Positions 28,921-38,958 of a DNA stretch of 64,000 nucleotides are shown piece after piece (position 1 is the stretch's first letter; each line of letters begins with the position of its first letter). The notes below the pieces were generated by a model. It saw only the letters and a list, made by a program, of their open reading frames with translations. It did not search any database and was not told the origin of the DNA. The stretch comes from Azospirillum sp. TSH100. Its GTDB lineage: Bacteria > Pseudomonadota > Alphaproteobacteria > Azospirillales > Azospirillaceae. Both the position numbers and the translations under genes were made by a program. The stretch covers positions 1,073,001-1,137,000 of the forward strand of contig NZ_CP039634.1 of the NCBI RefSeq assembly GCF_004923295.1, read 5' to 3'.

Positions 28921-29110
28921 ATTTTTTTTAGGGTTGAACACCCCGTTTCAACGAACATTTATGATTTATTCTTATTGATTTGCTATGTAGCAGAGAAATT
29001 CTATAGTTTTCTGGTGTTGATTATTTTGACCAACTCTCTCGGACTCCTGATCATATCAGTGGAAAACTCTTATAAAATCTTAATATTGCGACGATTTGTC
29101 ACGGAAGGCG
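28921..29110. other. AT-rich intergenic stretch
   Basis: This stretch is clearly poorer in G+C than the rest of the window, with runs such as ATTTTTTTT, TTTATGATTTATTC and TTATAAAATCTTAATATT. It lies upstream of the chemoreceptor gene and probably holds its promoter, though no clear element was found. An open frame on the plus strand crosses it but has no ribosome binding site. Confidence 0.6.
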
Positions 29111-29221
29111 GCGTGCAATTTGATATGTCCGGACGTTTTCCCTGCCGATCCGGCTGCTGGTGGAGAGCACCGCGATCGGACCGGCCGTGGGGCCGGGCAT
29201 GATTTTTTTCGATAAAAGCGC

Positions 29222-29250
29222 TTGCGCCCCAGAATGGTTTTGAGTAGGTT
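29222..29250 (+). promoter_or_regulatory. Promoter of tRNA-Arg copy 2
   Basis: A -35 TTGCGC, 17-nt spacer and -10 TAGGTT lie 55 nt before the tRNA. The element and the following GC-rich leader match copy 1 closely, showing that promoter and gene were duplicated together. Confidence 0.7.
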
Positions 29251-29305
29251 GCGCGCCTCGACGCCGACGGACTGCCGCCGACGCCGGGATTGAAGGATAC
29301 ACAGC

Positions 29306-29382
29306 GCGCCCGTAGCTCAGCTGGATAGAGCATCAGACTACGAATCTGAGGGTCAGGAGTTCGAATCTCTTCGGGCGCGCCA
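29306..29382 (+). tRNA. tRNA-Arg, anticodon ACG (copy 2)
   Basis: It is identical over 77 nt to the copy at 26523-26599, including the CCA end. The leader upstream is shorter than that of copy 1 by about 14 nt. Confidence 0.97.
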
Positions 29383-29409
29383 TTCCTCCAAAAGCGAAGT
29401 TCGACACGC

Positions 29410-29433
29410 AAGGCCGCCTCAGGGCGGCCTTTG
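29410..29433 (+). terminator. Terminator of tRNA-Arg copy 2
   Basis: A 9-bp stem AAGGCCGCC/GGCGGCCTT with a TCAG loop runs into TTTGTCGTTT. The stem sequence differs from that of copy 1. Confidence 0.75.
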
Positions 29434-29525
29434 TCGTTTGGCGTGTTGGTTCAGAACTTCGTTGTTCTGGCGCAAGCCCCGGTGGCTCCTCTACACTCAT
29501 GGCCCGCACCACTGGACGCATGGCC

Positions 29526-30476
29526 ATGCCCCGCAGCGACTTCTATCCGCCCATCGACCCGTTCCAGACCGGCACGATCGCCGTCGACGGGCTCCACACG
29601 GTTTATTGGGAGCAGGCGGGTAACCCGCGCGGCGTGCCGGTGATGTTCCTGCATGGCGGTCCCGGTGCCGGCGCCTCGCCCACCCACCGCCGCTTCTTCG
29701 ACCCCGCCCATTACCGCATCATCGTGATGGACCAGCGCGGAGCCGGCCGTTCCACGCCGCTGGGCGAAACGCGCGAGAACACCACCGAACGGCTGGTCGA
29801 GGACATCGAGACGCTGCGCCGGCATCTGGGCATCGAGCGCTGGCACCTGTTCGGTGGCTCCTGGGGCTCGACTCTGGCGCTTGCCTATGCCGAAACCCAT
29901 CCGGAGCGCTGCCTGGGCCTGATCCTGCGCGGCATCTTCCTGATGCGGAAAGCGGAGATCGACTGGTTCCTCTATTCCATGCGTGTGCTGTTTCCCGAGG
30001 CCTGGGCCGCTTTCGCCAGCCATATCCCGGAGGAGGAACGCGGCGACCTGCTGGAGGCCTACTGGAAGCGGCTCGACTCGCCCGACCCGATGGTGCGCAT
30101 GGCGGCGGCACGGGTGTGGAGCGTCTATGAGGGCAGCTGTTCCTCCCTGCTGCCGTCGCCCGATCTGATCGCGGCGAGCGGCGAGGACCGCCACGCCCTG
30201 GGGCTGGCGCGGATTGAGGCGCATTACTTCCGCTCCAACCGCTTCACGCCGGAGGACAAGCTGCTGCGCGACGTCCACCGCATCCGCCATCTGCCGGCGG
30301 TGATCGTCCAGGGCCGCTATGACATCGTCTGCCCGGTGATCTCCGCCGACGCCCTGCACCGCGCCTGGCCGGAGGCCGACTACCGCATCGTTCCCGACGC
30401 CGGCCACTCCGCCATGGAACCCGGCATCCGCGCCGCGCTGATCCAGGCGACGGAGCGGTTCAAGGAGTATCGGTGA
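29526..30476 (+). CDS. pip: Proline iminopeptidase
   Basis: This alpha/beta hydrolase removes N-terminal proline from peptides. The oxyanion region reads LHGGPGAGASP, and MDQRGAGRSTP follows. The nucleophile elbow is GGSWGSTLAL, with the catalytic Asp in GRYDIVCP and His in AGHSAMEP. The protein has about 316 residues, the family's normal length. The start at 29526 (MPRSDFYPPIDPF) matches family N-termini; ATGs at 29499 and 29520 are possible and none has a strong ribosome binding site. Confidence 0.92.
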   Translation: MPRSDFYPPIDPFQTGTIAVDGLHTVYWEQAGNPRGVPVMFLHGGPGAGASPTHRRFFDPAHYRIIVMDQRGAGRSTPLGETRENTTERLVEDIETLRRHLGIERWHLFGGSWGSTLALAYAETHPERCLGLILRGIFLMRKAEIDWFLYSMRVLFPEAWAAFASHIPEEERGDLLEAYWKRLDSPDPMVRMAAARVWSVYEGSCSSLLPSPDLIAASGEDRHALGLARIEAHYFRSNRFTPEDKLLRDVHRIRHLPAVIVQGRYDIVCPVISADALHRAWPEADYRIVPDAGHSAMEPGIRAALIQATERFKEYR

Positions 30477-30615
30477 GTCTCTGCCTCTCCCGGAGCTCTC
30501 AGCGGATCTTCGATCCGCCTGACGCCGTCAGCACAAACGAAGTTTGAGCGAGTGGCGGGAGAGGGCTTTAGCAACCGCCCTTGCACCCGTCCCCCACCCA
30601 CCCCACACTCTGCCG

Positions 30616-31458
30616 ATGCCTGAACTTCCCGAAGTCGAAACGGTGTGCCGGGGCCTCGCCCCGCATCTCGAAGGCCGGCGGCTGGTCCGCGTGGAGCAGC
30701 GTCGGCCGAACCTGCGCACTCCCTTTCCGCCGCGCTTCTGCGAGCGGCTGACCGGCCGCCGCGTCGACGCGGTGCGGCGGCGGGCCAAATATATCCTGAT
30801 GCATCTGGACGACGGCGGCGTTCTGATCGCCCATCTCGGCATGTCCGGCCGCATGATCATCGCGCCGGAACGCCCCGAAGCCTTCGACAAGCACGACCAT
30901 GTGGTGTTCGAGACCGACGCCGGCACCGTCATCACCTTCAACGACGCCCGCCGCTTCGGATTGATGGACCTGACGGTGGCCGACGCGCTGGGCGACCACC
31001 CGATGCTGCGCAACCTGGGGCCGGAACCGCTGGGCAACGAATTCTCCGGCCCCGAACTCGCCCGCCGGCTGGCCGGCAAGATCACGCCGATCAAGGCCGC
31101 CCTGCTCGACCAGAGCATCGTCGCCGGTCTCGGCAACATCTATGTGTCGGAGGCGCTCTACCAGTCCGGCATCCTGCCCACCCGCACTGCCGCCAGCCTG
31201 GCGGCCGAAGAGGTCGACCGCCTCGCCATCGCGGTGCGCGAGGTGCTGGAGCGCGCGATCGCCGCCGGCGGCTCGTCCCTGCGCGACTACCGGCAGGCAT
31301 CGGGCGAACTGGGCTATTTCCAGCACCAGTTCGCCGTCTACGACCGGGAAGGGGAGGGCTGCCCCGATTGCGACTGCGAACGTGCCCGGACGGGGGGTGT
31401 TCAACGGATTGTACAGTCCGGCCGCTCGACTTTCTTTTGTGCGGCGCGCCAACGGTGA
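30616..31458 (+). CDS. mutM: Formamidopyrimidine-DNA glycosylase
   Basis: MutM excises 8-oxoguanine and formamidopyrimidines and cuts the DNA backbone. The 280-residue protein starts MPELPEVE, giving the catalytic N-terminal proline and Glu3, with the beta-elimination Lys about 58. The helix-two-turn-helix region reads [16 protein letters not shown]. The C-terminal zinc finger is unusual: cysteines at about 249, 252 and 275, but Arg at 278 where the fourth Cys is expected (FFCAARQR). An extra Cys at 254 could substitute. The Arg in QSGRSTF that contacts DNA is kept. Confidence 0.93.
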   Translation: MPELPEVETVCRGLAPHLEGRRLVRVEQRRPNLRTPFPPRFCERLTGRRVDAVRRRAKYILMHLDDGGVLIAHLGMSGRMIIAPERPEAFDKHDHVVFETDAGTVITFNDARRFGLMDLTVADALGDHPMLRNLGPEPLGNEFSGPELARRLAGKITPIKAALLDQSIVAGLGNIYVSEALYQSGILPTRTAASLAAEEVDRLAIAVREVLERAIAAGGSSLRDYRQASGELGYFQHQFAVYDREGEGCPDCDCERARTGGVQRIVQSGRSTFFCAARQR

Positions 31459-31470
31459 TATAGCTGGGGC

Positions 31471-31905
31471 ATGACGGCTCTACCGGCCATGCTCCGGGCG
31501 GCGTCCGCCGCTTTCCTCCTTGCCGGCCCCGCGGTCGCGGGCCTGGGGAGCTTCCTCATTCCCATTCCTCCGGCCCAGGCTGCCCAGCTTGTCGTGGCCG
31601 ATTCCGGGCCTTTCGTCCCCGGCACCACCGATGTTCCGGTGATGCCGGGGCTGGCGTCCGCCGAATCGGAACCGCTGGTCTTCGACAAGCCGGGCGGGCG
31701 GATCGTCCAGAGCGTGCTGTCGGGCGAGGTGCCGCGCCAGGCGGTGCTGGCCTTCTACGACCAGACCCTGCCGCAGCTGGGCTGGCGCCGGACCGCCGAT
31801 CGCGTCTTCGTCCGCGAGGGCGAGGAGCTGCGGCTGGAATTCCAGCAGACCGCCCAAAGGAAGGCTGCCGGAACCGCCGTCCGCTTCACTTTGACGCCCC
31901 GCTGA
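31471..31905 (+). CDS. Small secreted protein of unknown function
   Basis: The 144-residue protein begins with a signal peptide (AMLRAASAAFLLAGPAVAGLG, with a likely cleavage after AQA further on). The mature part has VVADSGPFVPGTTDVP, VFDKPGGRIVQSVLSGEV and AVLAFYDQTLPQLGW. That last pattern resembles small periplasmic or lipoprotein-like domains that place a Tyr-Asp pair before a Trp-Arg turn, but no family is assigned. It follows mutM by 12 bp and may be cotranscribed. Confidence 0.65.
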   Translation: MTALPAMLRAASAAFLLAGPAVAGLGSFLIPIPPAQAAQLVVADSGPFVPGTTDVPVMPGLASAESEPLVFDKPGGRIVQSVLSGEVPRQAVLAFYDQTLPQLGWRRTADRVFVREGEELRLEFQQTAQRKAAGTAVRFTLTPR

Positions 31906-32013
31906 TCGCGGCGGCACCCGCCATACTCGCGCGCACCTGCAACCCAATACCCCCCAAACAACCACGAGTCCCGGAAGCAACCGGGCTCGCCCCATCGGGA
32001 GAGTGCTGCAACC

Positions 32014-32790
32014 ATGTCCTATGAAACCATCCTCGTCGAGACGCGCGGCCCGGTCGGGCTGATCACGCTGAACCGCCCGAAGGCGCTGAACGCGCTGTGC
32101 GACCAGCTGGTGACCGAGCTGGGCCAGGCGTTGGACGCCTTCGAGGCCGACAGCGCCATCGGCGCCATCGTCATCACCGGGTCGGAGCGCGCCTTCGCCG
32201 CCGGCGCCGACATCAAGGAGATGGCCGGCTTCTCCTACATGGACGTCTACAACTCCAACTTCATCACCGCGAAGTGGGAACGGCTGGCCAAATGCCGCAA
32301 GCCGACCATCGCCGCGGTCGCCGGCTTCGCGCTGGGCGGCGGCTGCGAACTGGCGATGATGGCCGACTTCATCCTGGCCGCCGACACCGCCAAGTTCGGC
32401 CAGCCCGAGGTCACCATCGGCACCATCCCCGGCGCCGGCGGCACCCAGCGCCTGACCCGCTTCGTCGGCAAGTCCAAGGCGATGGAGATGGTCCTGACCG
32501 GCCGCATGATCGACGCCGCCGAGGCAGAGCGCTGCGGCCTCGTTTCCCGCGTCGTGCCGGCCGCCGAGCTGGTCGAGGAGGCGGTGAAGGTCGCCACCAA
32601 GATCGCCTCGCTGTCGCAGCCGGTCATCGCCATGGCGAAGGAGGCGGTCAACGTCGCCTATGAAACGACGCTGGCCGAAGGCATCCGCTTCGAACGCCGC
32701 CTGTTCCATTCGACCTTCGCCACCGAAGACCAGAAGGAAGGCATGGCCGCCTTCGCCGAGAAGCGCCAGGCCGGCTGGAAGAATCGCTGA
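32014..32790 (+). CDS. Enoyl-CoA hydratase (crotonase family)
   Basis: The enzyme hydrates trans-2-enoyl-CoA in fatty acid beta-oxidation or related pathways. The 258-residue protein has the oxyanion hole ADIKEMA and the crotonase signature with [13 protein letters not shown]. The catalytic glutamates lie in GGGCELA and in FGQPEVTIG. Similarity to the short-chain EchA/FadB1x type is good, but substrate length is not readable. It is a single gene, followed by a hairpin at 32821-32853. Confidence 0.92.
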   Translation: MSYETILVETRGPVGLITLNRPKALNALCDQLVTELGQALDAFEADSAIGAIVITGSERAFAAGADIKEMAGFSYMDVYNSNFITAKWERLAKCRKPTIAAVAGFALGGGCELAMMADFILAADTAKFGQPEVTIGTIPGAGGTQRLTRFVGKSKAMEMVLTGRMIDAAEAERCGLVSRVVPAAELVEEAVKVATKIASLSQPVIAMAKEAVNVAYETTLAEGIRFERRLFHSTFATEDQKEGMAAFAEKRQAGWKNR

Positions 32791-32820
32791 GTCGTCACGG
32801 TCGCTTCGACTCTGCCGCCT

Positions 32821-32853
32821 GAACCGTCCCCTGCATCTTGCGGGGGACGGTTC
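32821..32853 (+). terminator. Strong hairpin after the enoyl-CoA hydratase gene
   Basis: A perfect 11-bp stem GAACCGTCCCC/GGGGACGGTTC with an 11-nt loop lies 30 bp past the stop codon. There is no T tract, so termination would need help or the hairpin serves message stability. Confidence 0.5.
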
Positions 32854-32911
32854 AGATCCCACCAAGATGTCGTTTAAGTACGATTAGTCAAAATCATCGG
32901 GCGTCCACGCC

Positions 32912-32940
32912 TTGACTCGGGGTGCGCTGCCGCGTATAAG
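32912..32940 (+). promoter_or_regulatory. Sigma-70-type promoter of rpsT
   Basis: TTGACT, a 17-nt spacer and TATAAG lie 45 nt before the rpsT start codon. Both hexamers match consensus at five of six positions. Confidence 0.85.
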
Positions 32941-32985
32941 GCGCGCTCGCATCACGACAGCCGTGTCGTTCGGAGTAGGGTTTCC

Positions 32986-33246
32986 ATGGCCAATCATAAG
33001 TCCGCTGAAAAGCGCATTCGTCAGACCGAGCGTCGCACGGAAGTCAACCGTGCCCGCGTCAGCCGCATCCGTTCCTTCGTGAAGAAGGTCGAGGGTGCCA
33101 TCGAGAGCGGCGACAAGTCCGCCGCCGCCGAGGCGTTCAAGTCCGCTCAGCCGGAGCTGATGCGCGGCGTGTCGAAGGGCGTGCTGCACAAGAACACCGT
33201 GTCGCGCAAACTGTCGCGTCTGTCGGCTGCGATCAAGGCTCTCTGA
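32986..33246 (+). CDS. rpsT: 30S ribosomal protein S20
   Basis: S20 binds 16S rRNA early in 30S assembly. The 86-residue basic protein begins [13 protein letters not shown] and ends with the helix [17 protein letters not shown], both typical of S20. It has its own consensus-like promoter and a symmetrical terminator. rpsT next to dnaA is a common alphaproteobacterial arrangement. Confidence 0.97.
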   Translation: MANHKSAEKRIRQTERRTEVNRARVSRIRSFVKKVEGAIESGDKSAAAEAFKSAQPELMRGVSKGVLHKNTVSRKLSRLSAAIKAL

Positions 33247-33269
33247 TAGAGTCTTCATCCGCTCGTTTC

Positions 33270-33305
33270 AAAAAGCCGCGCCCGTGACTCGGGGCGCGGC
33301 TTTTT
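33270..33305. terminator. Bidirectional intrinsic terminator after rpsT
   Basis: A 14-bp stem AAAAAGCCGCGCCC/GGGCGCGGCTTTTT with an 8-nt loop gives a T tract on either strand. It isolates rpsT from the dnaA upstream region. Confidence 0.93.
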
Positions 33306-33773
33306 GCGTTTAAAGTAAATGTGTGGATGCTCGACAATTGTCTTAGATTGTTCTTAGGATCGCATATGAGATTCCGGATCGATCATGCGGTCAACGCGAA
33401 CGTTTTTAACTTTTTAGCCCGTTCGCCATCTGTCCCATTGCCAGATTTCCGCAGTATGGTTAGACTTTTGATCCATTCGGTCGGGCAATTTGGGGTGATG
33501 CAACACTCTGTGTCCGTCTGAACACAGCAGCGAAATACTGAAGGTCTTACGCCGGATCAGGGCTTGTTGAGTCCCGGTCATTCGCACGATCTTCTTTTAC
33601 TTACAAGCTGTCGCGCCCGGGGCGGGATTTACAATCCCGTCGACTCTGGCGTGTGCTTTTCGGATATAGTGTTCCGTTCGGTTTTTCCGTGTCCGGAGTC
33701 TTCCGGGCAGGACCAGACGGGCGGCCATTCCGGTTTCGGGGCCGGCCGGCGGAAGGAGCGGGAGTAAGGGAGC
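33306..33773. other. 468-bp region upstream of dnaA
   Basis: No gene is supported here. The stretch is less GC-rich than its surroundings. A TATAGT hexamer at 33665-33670 could be a -10 element for dnaA, but no -35 is convincing. A small hairpin CGGGAT/ATCCCG is at 33623-33639. Only one loose match to a DnaA box (TGTGGATGC, about 33321-33330) was seen, so an origin here is not supported. Confidence 0.4.
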
Positions 33774-35333
33774 ATGTCGGTCGGCGTGTCGTTGGATCAG
33801 CAGTGGGCGCGCATTCGCGGACGCCTGAAGGAAGAGGTCGGCGAGATCGCCTACCGGAGCTGGCTTCAGCCGCTGTCCGTCGCCAGCCTGATCGGCGGCG
33901 AGGTGTGCATCGTCGTGCCCACGCGGTTCATGCGCGACTGGGTGCTGACCCACTATGCCGACCGTATCCGCGCCCTGTGGTCCGGTGAGAATCCGGAAGT
34001 CCAGTCCATCGACGTTATCGTCGCCTCCACCAATCCGCCGGCGGCGCTCGTCGCCGACAATGACGACAGCGACGACGACCGCTCCGCTCCGGCGCCCCGT
34101 GGGTTCGACCAGCGTGGGTTCGACCAGCGTGCCGTGGACCCGCGCCCGGCTCCCCGTCCGGTTTCGCCGCCGGGTGCTTCCCCGCGACAGTTCGAGTCCG
34201 GCCTGTCCGCAGACGCCGCGCCGTCCACCGTCTACACCTCGGCCTCCTATGGCGGGGCGTCGGACGAATCGCCGACCGCGGTGCCGGCGATCCTGGAGGA
34301 CCGGTCCGACCTGTCGGCCGCCCTCGACCCGCGATTCACCTTCGAGAATTTCGTCGTCGGCAAGCCGAACGAGCTGGCCCACGCCGCCGCAAGGCGCGTC
34401 GCCGACGCCACCGCCGTGACCTTCAACCCGCTGTTCCTCTATGGCGGGGTCGGGCTGGGCAAGACCCACCTGATGCACGCGCTGGCCTGGCAGATCCGCA
34501 AGAACGACCCGAACCGCAAGGTGCTCTACCTGTCGGCCGAGAAGTTCATGTACCAGTTCATCCGGGCGCTGCGCTTCAAGGACACGATGGCCTTCAAGCA
34601 GCAGTTCCGCTCGGTCGACGTGCTGATGATCGACGACGTGCAGTTCATCAGCGGCAAGGACTCCACGCAGGAGGAGTTCTTCCACACCTTCAACGCGCTG
34701 GTCGACCAGAACCGGCAGGTCATCATCTCTGCCGACAAGAGCCCGTCCGACCTGGAAGGGATGGAGGAGCGTCTGCGCTCCCGCCTCGGCTGGGGGCTGG
34801 TCGCCGACATCCACCCGACCACCTACGAGCTGCGGCTCGGCATCCTCCAGGCCAAGGCCGACGCGCTCCAGGCCAGCATCCCGCTGAAGGTGCTGGAGTT
34901 CCTCGCCCACAAGATCACGTCCAACGTGCGCGAGCTGGAAGGGGCGCTGAACCGCATCGTCGCCCATGCCGAGCTGGTCGGCCGTTCCATCTCGCTGGAG
35001 ACGACGCAGGAGGTGCTGCACGACCTGCTGCGCGCCAACGACCGCCGCGTCACCATCGACGAGATCCAGAAGCGGGTGGCGGAGCATTACAACATCCGCG
35101 TCGCCGACATGCATTCCGCCCGCCGCGCCCGCGCGGTGGCCCGCCCGCGCCAGATCGCCATGTATCTGGCCAAGCAGCTTACCGCCCGCTCCCTGCCGGA
35201 GATCGGCCGCAAGTTCGGCGGCCGCGACCACACGACCGTCATGCATGCGGTCAAGAAGGTGGATGAGTTGCGCGCAACCGATCCGTCCTTCGCCGAGGAT
35301 GTGGAACTGCTGCGGCGCATGCTCGAAAGCTGA
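33774..35333 (+). CDS. dnaA: Chromosomal replication initiator protein DnaA
   Basis: DnaA binds origin boxes and opens DNA in its ATP form. The 519-residue protein has domain I (QQWARIRGRLKEEVGEIAYRSW), a long low-complexity domain II, and the AAA+ domain with Walker A GGVGLGKT at about 224-231 and Walker B LMIDDVQF. Domain IV carries the signature KFGGRDHTTVMHA. Domain II contains a duplicated GFDQR pentapeptide from a 15-nt direct repeat. The ATG has GGAGTAAGG upstream. Confidence 0.97.
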   Translation: MSVGVSLDQQWARIRGRLKEEVGEIAYRSWLQPLSVASLIGGEVCIVVPTRFMRDWVLTHYADRIRALWSGENPEVQSIDVIVASTNPPAALVADNDDSDDDRSAPAPRGFDQRGFDQRAVDPRPAPRPVSPPGASPRQFESGLSADAAPSTVYTSASYGGASDESPTAVPAILEDRSDLSAALDPRFTFENFVVGKPNELAHAAARRVADATAVTFNPLFLYGGVGLGKTHLMHALAWQIRKNDPNRKVLYLSAEKFMYQFIRALRFKDTMAFKQQFRSVDVLMIDDVQFISGKDSTQEEFFHTFNALVDQNRQVIISADKSPSDLEGMEERLRSRLGWGLVADIHPTTYELRLGILQAKADALQASIPLKVLEFLAHKITSNVRELEGALNRIVAHAELVGRSISLETTQEVLHDLLRANDRRVTIDEIQKRVAEHYNIRVADMHSARRARAVARPRQIAMYLAKQLTARSLPEIGRKFGGRDHTTVMHAVKKVDELRATDPSFAEDVELLRRMLES

Positions 35334-35448
35334 CGGTCCTTTGGTTTGCCAAGCAACCGCGACGTGTCGCCACGCCGCTATCCCATCGCGACGGGAAGTT
35401 TGCTAAGGTCCGCAAGCACGGAATCTTTGCGGACGGCAGGGTGTCGCG

Positions 35449-36375
35449 GTGGAAACGAATATCCTTGTCGCCGACGATTCCGAATACTTCCGCGACCTGA
35501 TACGGACCGATCTGGAAAGCAACGGCTTCCGTGTGCTGCTGGCGGAGGATGGGGAGCAGGCGCTGTCGATCTATCGCAGCCACGACATCCACATCATCAT
35601 CACCGATCTGGAAATGCCGGTGATGACCGGCCTGGAGCTGTGCTGGCATGTCCGGGCGGAGGACGACCAGCACCGCACCTTCACCATCCTGATGACCGGC
35701 GACACCGAGACAGCCCGGCGGATCGAGGCCTTCGATTCCGGTGCCGACGAATTCCTGGCCAAGCCCATCGACCTGTCGATGCTGCGCGCCCGCGTGCGGG
35801 CCGGCGAGCGCATCACCCGCATGCACCGGGTGATGGTGGAGATGCTGCACACCGATTACCTGACCGGGGTTCTGAACCGCCGCTATTTCATGGAAAAGCT
35901 GGAACGGGCCTGCCGCGCCGCGAAGGAAGCGGGGGGGCCGCTGGCGGTGGCCATGTTCGACATCGACCATTTCAAGGCGATCAACGACACCCATGGCCAC
36001 AGCAACGGCGACCTTGCGCTGAAGCGATTCGCCGATCATTGCGCAGCCCAGGTGCCCGACGGCGGCTTCCTCGGCCGGCTGGGCGGGGAGGAGTTCTGCC
36101 TGTGCCTGCCCGCCGGCGATCTGGAATCGGCTCTGGCGCGGGTCGAGGCGATCCGCCGCTCCACCGCCGAACTCGTGGTGGAGACCGGCAGCGGCACCAG
36201 CTTCGGCTTCACCATCAGCATCGGCATGTGCCTGGACCGCGACACCGACTCGGTCAACGACCTGATGACTCAGGCCGATGAAGCGCTCTATTTCGCCAAG
36301 CGCAGCGGCCGCAACCGCACCGTCCTGCGCGGCGCCGAAGGCGTGACGGTGAAGGCGCGCTTCTATGTGATGTGA
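35449..36375 (+). CDS. Receiver-GGDEF response regulator (diguanylate cyclase)
   Basis: The 308-residue protein would make cyclic di-GMP on phosphorylation. The receiver domain has its phospho-acceptor Asp about residue 53 (IIITDLEMP) and Lys in LAKPID. The GGDEF domain begins around DYLTGVLNRR and has an intact active site GGEEF at about 212-216. The allosteric RxxD inhibition site expected five residues before it is absent (PDGG there). The GTG start at 35449 gives the receiver at the N-terminus. It lies 115 bp after dnaA; no cognate kinase is adjacent. Confidence 0.9.
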   Translation: METNILVADDSEYFRDLIRTDLESNGFRVLLAEDGEQALSIYRSHDIHIIITDLEMPVMTGLELCWHVRAEDDQHRTFTILMTGDTETARRIEAFDSGADEFLAKPIDLSMLRARVRAGERITRMHRVMVEMLHTDYLTGVLNRRYFMEKLERACRAAKEAGGPLAVAMFDIDHFKAINDTHGHSNGDLALKRFADHCAAQVPDGGFLGRLGGEEFCLCLPAGDLESALARVEAIRRSTAELVVETGSGTSFGFTISIGMCLDRDTDSVNDLMTQADEALYFAKRSGRNRTVLRGAEGVTVKARFYVM

Positions 36376-36563
36376 TTCCGTGATGTAACCGGGCGATATG
36401 ACGGCTCTATGAAGTTTGGCGGAGCTTCATCTTCCCCCATGGACGGACGGCTTTTGTCTCAGGCACACTTTATGCCTTAAGCGGGGGTAGCCTTTCGCAT
36501 GGCCGCCGCCCGTTCAAACGCCATCCAAGAGCCACCCTTCAAGAGCCAGGGAGACAGGACGTC

Positions 36564-37763
36564 ATGTCCAAGATCGATCAGGTCGAGATCGTTCACGCCC
36601 AGACCGAATCGCAGCGGTCCAGCGCCGAGACCCAGCGCGCCGCCAAGAGCTTCACCCGCCGCGTGCTGCTGCAAAGCGCTGCGGCGGCGGCCGGTGTCGC
36701 CTCGGTCGGTCCCTTCGTCCTGCGCGAAGGCCGGGCGGCATCGGGCACGGTGAAGATCTTCTCCTGGGCCGGCTACATCAGCCCGGACATGCTGGCCGAC
36801 TTCGAGAAGAAGACCGGCGTCAAGGCGACCCTGACCGAATACGGCACCAACGACGAGCTGCTGAACCAGCTGAAGGCCACCGGCGGCGCCGGCTTCGACA
36901 TCATCCACCCCACCGTCGACCGCGTGCCGAACTATGTCGAGTTCGAGCTGGTGCAGCCGATCGACGAGTCGAAGGTGAAGTGGGACGGCTGTCTGAAGTC
37001 GTCGGTCGAGGGCTCCGCCGGAATGGGCGGCGTCGTCGGCGGCAAGCGCTATTTCGCCCCGGCCGACTGGGGGACCGAAGCGCTGGCCTATGACATGAGG
37101 AAGGCGCCGCTCGCCTACGGCACCGCCAGCTATGGCGATCTGTGGGCGCCGGCCAACGCCGGCAAGGTGACGGTGCGCGGCCATTCCTCGCTGATCGGCA
37201 TCGCGCTGTGGCTGGAAAGCCAGGGCAAGCTGCCGCACCCCGTCCGCGACCAGTTCAAGGACGAAGCGAAGGCGCGCGCCAACTTCGACGCCATCCTGAA
37301 GGTGGCCGCCGCCAACAAGAAGTCGGTCGCCCAGTTCTGGACCAACGAGAACGAGGCCCAGGGCGCCTTCCGCACCAACGGCTGCGTCATCGGCCAGACC
37401 TGGGACAGCAGCGCCGTGGCGCTCCGCAAGGAAGGCCTGCCGATCCGCTTCATCGCGCCGAAGGAGGGTGCGCTCGCCTGGATGGAGGGCTTCGCCATTC
37501 CGAAGAAGGCGGAGAACCTCGAGAACGCCTATGCCTGGATCAACTGGTTCTACACGCCGCAGGCCGGCGCGCTCTACACCAACCATTCCGGCATCTCCAG
37601 CACCGCGGTCGGCGCCGAAGCCCACCTGACCGACCTGAACAAGCAGTTCTTCGCCGACGCCTATCCGGGCGATGCCTTGCAGAAGCTGTGGTGGTGGCCG
37701 ATCCAGGAGGCGTGGTACGTCTCCATCCGCAACGAGTACCAGGATCGCTTCCTGGCGGCGTGA
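36564..37763 (+). CDS. Periplasmic binding protein, spermidine/putrescine (PotD) type
   Basis: The 399-residue protein has a twin-arginine-like signal (FTRRVLLQSAAAAAG). The mature part has KIFSWAGYISPDMLADFEKKTG, a pattern typical of the PotD/PotF family of polyamine and related amine binders. GFAIPKKAENLENAYAWINW is another hallmark. A potA-type ATPase gene follows 19 bp later, but no permeases do. Substrate assignment as polyamine is by family only. Confidence 0.88.
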   Translation: MSKIDQVEIVHAQTESQRSSAETQRAAKSFTRRVLLQSAAAAAGVASVGPFVLREGRAASGTVKIFSWAGYISPDMLADFEKKTGVKATLTEYGTNDELLNQLKATGGAGFDIIHPTVDRVPNYVEFELVQPIDESKVKWDGCLKSSVEGSAGMGGVVGGKRYFAPADWGTEALAYDMRKAPLAYGTASYGDLWAPANAGKVTVRGHSSLIGIALWLESQGKLPHPVRDQFKDEAKARANFDAILKVAAANKKSVAQFWTNENEAQGAFRTNGCVIGQTWDSSAVALRKEGLPIRFIAPKEGALAWMEGFAIPKKAENLENAYAWINWFYTPQAGALYTNHSGISSTAVGAEAHLTDLNKQFFADAYPGDALQKLWWWPIQEAWYVSIRNEYQDRFLAA

Positions 37764-37782
37764 TCCGCACACAGCAGGGACC

Positions 37783-38850
<1,068 letters not shown>

Positions 38851-38894
38851 TCCGGCTTGTCCGGAACGAGAGAGGGCACGAACCGCGCAAACGA

Positions 38895-38924
38895 AAACGC
38901 CCCGGCCGATTGGCCGGGGCGTTT
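38895..38924. terminator. Terminator hairpin between the convergent ABC ATPase and Tim44-like genes
   Basis: A 13-bp perfect stem AAACGCCCCGGCC/GGCCGGGGCGTTT has a GATT loop. It ends in T or A runs on either strand and lies between two convergent genes, so it can serve both. Confidence 0.8.
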
Positions 38925-38958
38925 CGCATTTCCAAATCCGCGGGCGTCTCCGCAAGCG

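Noticed and set aside
28915..29202. Open frame on the plus strand with hydrophobic segments in the AT-rich region
   Set aside because: It overlaps the AT-rich pocket and the upstream end of the MCP frame, has no ribosome binding site, and its C-terminal half reads like random GC-rich translation.
33306..33773. Origin of replication before dnaA
   Set aside because: Only one loose DnaA-box-like match was found, with no box cluster or AT-rich unwinding tract clear enough to call.
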